DNA of 64,000 nt. Source: Planktothrix rubescens CCAP 1459/22 (lineage in GTDB: Bacteria > Cyanobacteriota > Cyanobacteriia > Cyanobacteriales > Microcoleaceae). The stretch is taken from the NCBI GenBank assembly GCA_904830895.1, contig LR882959.1, forward strand, positions 1 through 64,000. Reading direction: 5' to 3'. The notes under the pieces are model-generated. The model worked only from the letters and a program-made list of their open reading frames with translations. It was not told where the DNA came from and ran no database searches. Positions 58,701-64,000 of the stretch are shown here, piece by piece. The position numbers and the translations under genes are program-made. The first letter of the stretch is position 1. Every line of letters starts with the position of its first letter.

Positions 58701-59972
58701 TACTTGTACCAGGGGATTTCTGCTCAAATCACGGTCAGGTTGTAGCTTTTCTACTAACATCTCGAAGGGGAGGTCTTGGTGAGCATAACCTGCTAACGTT
58801 GTTTGTTTAACTTGTTCTAATAATTCTAAAAAATTAGGATTTTCAGATAAGTTAATTCTTAGGGCCAAAGTGTTAGCAAAAAAACCAATTAGGGGTTCGA
58901 TCGCTGCTTGATTACGGTTAGCGATCGGCGAACCCACCAGCAGATCGGATTGATGACTATAACGAGATAATAAGACTCCAAAAGCAGCTAACAACGTCAT
59001 AAATAGGGTCGCACCACGTTCTTGACTTAACTGTTTGAGACCTTGAGTGACGTTTTGATCCAGTTGAAAATGTTCAACTCCACCCCGAAAACTTTGCACC
59101 GCAGGACGAGGCCGATCCGTTGGCAAAGCGAGGACTGGAGTTACTGTTGCTAACTGTTCTTGCCAATAATTAAGTTGTTTATCTAAGACCTCACCTGAGA
59201 GATATTGACGTTGCCAAACCGCAAAATCTGCATACTGAATAGACAACGCAGGCAGAGGATTTGCTAAGTTCTTTAAAAATGCTTCGTATAGAGCCGATAA
59301 CTCCCGAATTAAAATGCCAAAAGACCAACCGTCATAGATAATATGGTGCATTTTTAACAGCAGCACCGACTTCTGGGGACTCAATTGCAATAATCTAAAC
59401 TGGATGAGTGGCCCCATCGTTAAATCAAAAGCTTGTTCTGCTTCCAATTCTGCTACTTGTTGAATTTTGGCTGATTGTTGATTGGGGGATAAATCTTGAT
59501 AATTATCAACTTTTAAACGAAAAGAACCAGGAGCTGCGATCGCCTGAATAGGTTCTCCTGAAACAGTGGGAAATGTTGTCCTAAAAATTTCATGGCGGTT
59601 AATTAATTCCCCCAAACTCTGCTCTAACACCGTTAGATTGAGAGGCCCCTGAATTTGTAATATTTCCAGGGCATTGTAGGAACGACTATCAGGGGAAAGA
59701 TGGTGTAAAAACCATAAACGTTGTTGAGCAAAAGAGAGAGGTAAATGGCCGTCCCTAGCGACAGGTTGAATGGGCAACTGATAGGCTGTTTTAGACTGTT
59801 TAGCCTGTTGTAAAAATTGTAGTAATTCAGGTTTGCGATCGCCAATTTCTTGACGGAGGGCAGGAGTTAAAATCCCTTCAGGGGCCTGACAGCGTAGGCG
59901 ATTTTCATCAGCTTCTAAAGTAATGCCTAAACTGCTCAGATGACAGACAAATTCAACAATCGTTTTCGTCAT
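55791..59972 (-). CDS. NRPS termination module: TubC docking-C-A-PCP-TE
   Basis: 1393 residues. A TubC-type docking domain (1-55: VEFVCHLSSLGITLEADENR); condensation domain (about 75-500) with HHIIYDGWSFG, which is the HHxxxDG motif; adenylation domain with YTSGSTGQPKGV and TGDLATW; carrier with GGHSLLAVRL; thioesterase with GWSMGGVIAFEI (nucleophile Ser). By alignment to GrsA the pocket reads about D-L-G-F-T-G-C-V-T-K; I cannot assign its amino acid confidently. It starts 3 bp after the preceding NRPS stop. It adds the last residue and releases the peptide by hydrolysis or cyclisation. Confidence 0.92.
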   Translation of the reverse strand: MTKTIVEFVCHLSSLGITLEADENRLRCQAPEGILTPALRQEIGDRKPELLQFLQQAKQSKTAYQLPIQPVARDGHLPLSFAQQRLWFLHHLSPDSRSYNALEILQIQGPLNLTVLEQSLGELINRHEIFRTTFPTVSGEPIQAIAAPGSFRLKVDNYQDLSPNQQSAKIQQVAELEAEQAFDLTMGPLIQFRLLQLSPQKSVLLLKMHHIIYDGWSFGILIRELSALYEAFLKNLANPLPALSIQYADFAVWQRQYLSGEVLDKQLNYWQEQLATVTPVLALPTDRPRPAVQSFRGGVEHFQLDQNVTQGLKQLSQERGATLFMTLLAAFGVLLSRYSHQSDLLVGSPIANRNQAAIEPLIGFFANTLALRINLSENPNFLELLEQVKQTTLAGYAHQDLPFEMLVEKLQPDRDLSRNPLVQVIFALQNVSQDAWNLSGLSIESLPLLVEETVRCDLEVHCWETSEGLAMDWVYSTDLFDSSTIERMNGHFMTLLEGIIANPCERVSQLPLLTKSEQQQLLIDWNNTQVDYPQDKCIHQLFEEQVERTPDAVAVVFENQQLTYTELNCHANQLAHYLQTLGVGPEVLVGISVERSLEMIVGLLGILKAGGAYVPLDPDYPTERLQFMLEDCEATVLLTQSNLKDKLPLDQVLQSDKVLYLDKDKFAQYPIYNPTVQNKPNNLTYVIYTSGSTGQPKGVMIEHQSLVNLSLSWGKLFHVKPQSRLLQFGSFSFDLSIGEIATSLSHGACLYLAKKETLLPTQTLVDFLETNKITHSFLSPSALSVLPQANLSHLENMTVGGEACSINVIEKWANQRRLFNCYGPTEATVTATLSLCQANGQKPNIGKPLDNIRVYILDENQQILPTGIPGELCIAGVCLARGYLNRPDLTAEKFIEVNLLGRTERIYKTGDLATWQTDGNIEYLGRIDNQVKVRGFRIELGEIEAVLSQCSDVQTTAVIVREDTPGDQRLVAYVVLTPNSQTTSGELRQFLANQLPAYLVPNTFVILDCLPLTPNGKCDRRSLPVPDDQARKNIQKIAPRNLLESQLTQIWSEVLGISDLGVEENFFELGGHSLLAVRLISCIEQKLGKNLPLTSLFQNGTIASLAQLIAQETTQLTYSPLIPIQSQGNKAPFFAVHPIGGNVLCYADLARYLGTEQPFYGLQALGLNATEKPLSSIEEMATIYIKAIQTIQASGPYSLGGWSMGGVIAFEIAQQLSEQGQTVALLTLIDSYSPILLNSVNTQENSSELLPEDLNESLNLTYAFVRDLTSMFNQEIPFSESEISHLTSEDLLTHFLAWSKQTNILPPELGEQQITTWFTIFQANRQALFNYLPKAYPGKTIFFGAEDSSLKNPGWHETINDLECQWISGDHYSLIKNPILAEKLNSYLQQVTL

Positions 59973-59975
59973 AAT

Positions 59976-62900
59976 TTAGAACTCCACTACCTCAGTATTT
60001 TCATTATTTAACGAGCTATCGGCTTGATCCTGGGCGACCCAATCCACCGCTTGAATATAACCCGCAATGCCCGCGATCGTCGGCGATTCAAACATAATTT
60101 GTACCGAAAGATCAAGTTCAAAAGCTGAATTAATCCGCGATAACACCTGAGTAGCCAATAGAGAATGACCGCCCAATTCAAAAAAGTTATCCTTAACGCC
60201 AATGCGTTCCAATCCTAAAACTTCACTCCAAATGTGAGTTAGTTGAGCTTCAATGGGGTTTCGGGGTAAAACAAAACTATTAGCCAGATTACGGGTCGCC
60301 GTGTCAGGAGAAGGTAATGCCTTACGATCCACCTTACCATTGGGAGTTAAAGGAAGAGAATCAAGCAGAACAAACGCCTGGGGAACCATATAACTGGGTA
60401 GCTTTTGTTGCAGAAATTCCCGTACTTTAGGAACTAATTTTTGGACTAACTTACCGCGTAGAGGATTATTGGTGTAATCATTCCAGGGTTTTGTTTTAAT
60501 GGCTTTGTCATCCCAAAAAGCAAGCTTTGAAACTGTCCAATCTTTTGACACTTCCTCCGCTTCTGACGCTAAATTACGCTGAAAAATAACATCAAAGGAA
60601 CCGTCTTGACTACTTTCCCACCAACTGAGGTGAGCGGTGTAACCTAAAGATTCAGCAAATTGCCAAACCTGTTCAGGATTAATGCCACTATCTACTTGTT
60701 GTTTTAGAAGTTTTTTCAGTGGCTCAACTGTTTCAACTTCAGGTGCATTTTCTACCCATTCCCAAATTTTTAGAGCCTGTTCGACTCGCTGATTAGGAAT
60801 ACCGCGAACTCCTAATAATTCAGGTTTTTGGGTCAACAATTGCTCTTGAATTTGAGTCAAAGAAAGTTGGTCAAGTTGCCAATTAAACCAGGAAATTACC
60901 GTTGCTTTGCTGATTGGTAATGGTTGATTATTGATAGGTTCTAAATGGAGAGTGACATCATAGCGAAATTGGGTTAACTCATTTTGAGCCAGACCCCGTT
61001 TCGGTTGAATTTCTACCCAGGCAATTTTTGGAAAATGTTGTTTTAAAGCCAGGAAAAAAGTGGGATCAATGACCAGTTCCTCTTCTCCTGCCATACTTTG
61101 GCGCACCTGTTGTTGCCATTGTTCAACGGTTTTGGAGTCAGAGGCTTGGGCTAACTGGACAGCAGCGTGGTATGGCTCTAATAAAGGTAAACTACGCACA
61201 TCCCCTACAAAAATCTGGCCGCGCTCGCTAATAACATTGATAGCTCCCTCCAGTACCTCTAACAAATAATCCACACTGGGAAAATATTGAATAATCGAAT
61301 TTAAGACGACGGTATCAAATTGATGCTGGGCAATGCCCTCAAAATTATCCGCCGTTTGACAGACTAACTTAACCTTTTCTAAACCTTCAACAGCACGGCA
61401 AACCCCTTCAACATACTGGATCGCTACCTGGGAATAATCCGTTGCCCAATATTCGAGACAATGCTTTGCCACCCTGGAGAGCAATAAACCCGTACCACAG
61501 CCAATTTCTAAACCTCGCTCTGGTTGGAAGGCCAAAATACGGCTGACGGTGTTTTCGACCCACTCTCGCATTTCTGAAGCAGGAATCGGCTGGCGAGTAT
61601 AACTGCTATTCCAACCCGTGATATTAAAAGTTAGGTCGGCTAGGCTGTCTTGCCCTTGACTATAGGTTCTTTCATAGAGACTTTGCCAATCACTAATGTA
61701 TTCACTTTGCCATTGGGCTAATTGCTCTGGTAGGGCCTCATTTTGCAGGGCGGGAACCAGGTAAGCAACGAGACGTTTATCCCCAGCACTATCTTCCCTG
61801 GCAACGACGACATTTTGAGCTAATAAGAGATATTGACTTAAAACGGCTTCAATTTCTCCCAATTCAATACGGAATCCCCGAATCTTAACTTGATTATCAA
61901 TTCGTCCTAAGTATTCGATCTTACCATCAGGCAAATAACGGGCTAAATCTCCCGTTTTATATAATTTTGATTGTTGATTGCTTACCTTACTAAGGGGTTC
62001 AAAAGGATTGGGAATAAACTTCTCGGCCGTCAATTCTAGGCGGTTAAGGTAGCCTCGTGCTAATCCTGCTCCACCAATATGTAACTCTCCTGACACCCCC
62101 ACTGGCACTGGTTGCAGATACTTATCCAAGATGTAAACTTGGGTATTAGCAATGGGTTTCCCAAGGGGAATTGACTTAATCTTTGTTTCTAGTTGTTTGG
62201 GGATCGGATAACAACAAGTAAAAGTTGTACTTTCTGTTGGGCCATAGCCATTAATAATCTGCGTAAATGGCAGAGTGAAGAGAGCTTTTTGAACGTGAGC
62301 AATCGAAAGAGCTTCCCCACCAATTAGTAGCTGCTTAATTCCTGATAGGGCTTGTGAGTCATCGTCAATTATGGCGTTAAATAAAGCGGTCGTCAGCCAT
62401 AAAATAGTAATGCCATGTTTATCAATTGCATCTCTCAGACTTTTAGCGGTAGGAATATTTCCTGGGAAGAGAACGCATCTGGCACCATGCAACAAAGCTC
62501 CCCAAATCTCGAAGGTAGAAGCATCAAAGGCAATGGGAGCCATCTGTAGAAACGTTTCGTTGGCATCTAGATCAACATAATTTATGCCAAACAAAAGACG
62601 ATTAACACTACGGTGAATAACCTCAACACCCTTGGGAGTTCCCGTAGAACCAGAGGTGTAAATCACATAAGCCAAATTTTCCGCCGAAACCGCGCTGTTA
62701 AGATTCTCCTGACTTGCTTGATTAATTTGTTCCCAATCTTTGTCTAAACAGACGACAATAGCCTCATGATTCGGAAGGGAAGCAAGTAAAGATTCTTGAG
62801 TTAACAGTATTTTAACCTGAGTGTCTTGGAACATGAAGCTAATGCGTTCCTGGGGATAATCAGAGTCAATGGGAAGATAGGCTCCGCCAGCTTTGAGAAT

Positions 62901-64000
62901 GGCCAAAAGTCCCACAATCATTTCTAAAGAACGTTCAACACAAATCGCCACAAGCTGATCAGCGACCACTCCTAAAGATTGTAAGTAATGGGCTAATTGA
63001 TTGGCCTGACAATTTAACTCAGCATAGGTTAATAGTTGATTTTCAAACACCACCGCGATCTCATCGGGAGTGCGTTCAACTTGCGTTTCAAATAATTGAT
63101 GAATACAGGAATCCTGGGGATAATCGGCTTGGGTTTGATTCCAATTGACTAAAAGTTGCTTTTGTTCCTGTTCCGACAACAAAGGTAATAAGCTCACCGA
63201 CTCTTGAGGATTAGCAATAATTGCCCTGAGAATATTCTGAAAATGTTCCAATAGACGGGCGATCGTTGGGCCATCAAATAGGTCAATGTTATAGCAACAG
63301 AATCCAGCTATGCCGTCGTTAACCTCTGACAAGTGAACCTCTAGGTCAAAACGGGCAGGCTCAAGTTCCCAAGACATTTCTGCAATGGTCAAACCAGGTA
63401 AATTCCAAGCTTCATTGGCCGCATTTTGTAGGGCAAACATCACCTGTACCAGGGGATTACGGTCTAATTTGCGCTCTAGCTGTAATTCTTCCACTAACAT
63501 TTCAAAGGGTAAATCTTGATGCTCATAGGCATCCTGAGTCACTGCTTGTACTTGTTTTAAGAAAGCAGCAAAGCTTGGTTTTTCCGATAAATCTAATCTC
63601 AACGCCAGGGTGTTGACAAAAAAGCCAATTAATCCCTCAATTTCTCGACGATTACGGTTGGCGATCGCGGAACCAATGACTATATCAGTCTGGCCACTAT
63701 AACGGGATAAAACCACCCCAAAAGCGGCTAACAAAGTCATAAACAAAGTGCAACCCGACTGTTGACTTAACGCCTTTAATTCTTGGGTTAGCTTACTATC
63801 TAGCTGAAATCTTTCTATCTTGCCTTGAAAAGTTTGGATAGCAGGACGAGGGCGATCGGTGGGCAGTTCTAACAGAGGAGGAGCAGCCGCTAATTGTCGC
63901 TTCCAATATGCCAATTGAGCCGCTAAAACTTTACCCTGTAACCACTGTCGCTGCCAAACGGCAAAATCCGCATACTGAATCGGTAAAGTCGGTAAAGTCG
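59976..64000 (-). CDS. NRPS module C(partial)-A(Val-type)-N-methyltransferase-PCP, runs off right edge
   Basis: The frame stays open to 64000; the condensation domain is cut by the window edge. The adenylation domain has YTSGSTGTPKGV, FDASTFEIWG, NGYGPTESTTF and TGDLARY; read against GrsA, the pocket is D-A-F-W-L-G-G-T-F-K, a valine-type code. Between motifs A8 and A9 an N-methyltransferase is inserted (GLEIGCGTGLLLSRVAKHC as SAM site). Then PNGKVDRKALP (A10) and the carrier GGHSLLATQV. Product: an N-methylated aliphatic residue, probably N-Me-Val, passed to the final module. Confidence 0.9.
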   Translation of the reverse strand, partial: TLPTLPIQYADFAVWQRQWLQGKVLAAQLAYWKRQLAAAPPLLELPTDRPRPAIQTFQGKIERFQLDSKLTQELKALSQQSGCTLFMTLLAAFGVVLSRYSGQTDIVIGSAIANRNRREIEGLIGFFVNTLALRLDLSEKPSFAAFLKQVQAVTQDAYEHQDLPFEMLVEELQLERKLDRNPLVQVMFALQNAANEAWNLPGLTIAEMSWELEPARFDLEVHLSEVNDGIAGFCCYNIDLFDGPTIARLLEHFQNILRAIIANPQESVSLLPLLSEQEQKQLLVNWNQTQADYPQDSCIHQLFETQVERTPDEIAVVFENQLLTYAELNCQANQLAHYLQSLGVVADQLVAICVERSLEMIVGLLAILKAGGAYLPIDSDYPQERISFMFQDTQVKILLTQESLLASLPNHEAIVVCLDKDWEQINQASQENLNSAVSAENLAYVIYTSGSTGTPKGVEVIHRSVNRLLFGINYVDLDANETFLQMAPIAFDASTFEIWGALLHGARCVLFPGNIPTAKSLRDAIDKHGITILWLTTALFNAIIDDDSQALSGIKQLLIGGEALSIAHVQKALFTLPFTQIINGYGPTESTTFTCCYPIPKQLETKIKSIPLGKPIANTQVYILDKYLQPVPVGVSGELHIGGAGLARGYLNRLELTAEKFIPNPFEPLSKVSNQQSKLYKTGDLARYLPDGKIEYLGRIDNQVKIRGFRIELGEIEAVLSQYLLLAQNVVVAREDSAGDKRLVAYLVPALQNEALPEQLAQWQSEYISDWQSLYERTYSQGQDSLADLTFNITGWNSSYTRQPIPASEMREWVENTVSRILAFQPERGLEIGCGTGLLLSRVAKHCLEYWATDYSQVAIQYVEGVCRAVEGLEKVKLVCQTADNFEGIAQHQFDTVVLNSIIQYFPSVDYLLEVLEGAINVISERGQIFVGDVRSLPLLEPYHAAVQLAQASDSKTVEQWQQQVRQSMAGEEELVIDPTFFLALKQHFPKIAWVEIQPKRGLAQNELTQFRYDVTLHLEPINNQPLPISKATVISWFNWQLDQLSLTQIQEQLLTQKPELLGVRGIPNQRVEQALKIWEWVENAPEVETVEPLKKLLKQQVDSGINPEQVWQFAESLGYTAHLSWWESSQDGSFDVIFQRNLASEAEEVSKDWTVSKLAFWDDKAIKTKPWNDYTNNPLRGKLVQKLVPKVREFLQQKLPSYMVPQAFVLLDSLPLTPNGKVDRKALPSPDTATRNLANSFVLPRNPIEAQLTHIWSEVLGLERIGVKDNFFELGGHSLLATQVLSRINSAFELDLSVQIMFESPTIAGIAGYIQAVDWVAQDQADSSLNNENTEVVEF

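Overview
This window comes from a cyanobacterium, most likely a bloom-forming filamentous genus such as Planktothrix or a relative. Evidence: low GC, many copies of the HIP1-type octamer GCGATCGC, cyanobacterial families (Ycf46, Ycf35, a CyRepA1-type replication protein), a fatty-acyl-AMP ligase and multi-module non-ribosomal peptide synthetases (NRPS). The genus is inferred, not proven.

Layout. (1) 1-1538, minus: the start of a fatty-acyl-AMP ligase gene that runs off the left edge. (2) 1.5-7.1 kb: a Tn3-type transposase remnant, small secreted proteins, and an OLD-like ATPase/TOPRIM nuclease. (3) 7.1-13.7 kb, minus: a three-gene block with a large protein that carries the hallmarks of a QDE-1/YonO/eukaryotic-RdRP-type two-barrel RNA polymerase (DTDGD catalytic triad), a coiled-coil membrane protein, and a Calx-beta/collagen-like fibre protein cut by an intact IS701-family element. 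(4) 13.7-23.3 kb, plus: an ATP-dependent DNA ligase followed by about 18 mostly unknown small genes. Most are separated by hairpins, often with T-tracts, and many gaps contain a short GCTACCGCTT repeat. (5) 23.5-29.9 kb, minus: phage/plasmid replication genes (staphylococcal-type nuclease, RusA resolvase, DUF3987 protein, lambda-O-like winged-helix protein with iterons inside its own gene, KilA-N protein). (6) 30-35.8 kb, plus: a divergent Xre repressor, a KfrA-like coiled-coil protein, Ycf46 AAA ATPase, ASCH, DUF6876, DUF2997 and Ycf35. (7) 35.9-41.2 kb: HU-GYF fusion, ParA plus ribbon-helix-helix partner, and a CyRepA1-type replication protein. (8) 42.4-51 kb: a DNA-binding protein, a stand-alone CheB-like methylesterase, a type ISP restriction-modification enzyme split by an ISAs1-family element, and HNH. 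(9) 51-53.4 kb: 12-bp iterons and a primase-helicase gene that looks truncated. (10) 53.6-64 kb, minus: an ABC exporter and two NRPS genes (final module with thioesterase; upstream module with a valine-type adenylation domain carrying an N-methyltransferase).

Reading the parts together: the middle is a plasmid or phage-plasmid backbone with replication, partition, switch and defence genes. The NRPS genes end leftward at the exporter and the FAAL gene starts leftward at the other side. On a circular plasmid, one lipopeptide operon could start at the FAAL, run round the circle and finish with the thioesterase and exporter, leaving this backbone between its two ends. Insertion of an island between two chromosomal clusters is the alternative.

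Both insertion sequences have intact inverted repeats and target duplications, so the genes they broke can be rebuilt in frame. The most novel candidate is the predicted single-chain RNA polymerase, together with the unusual hairpin-punctuated gene array next to it.
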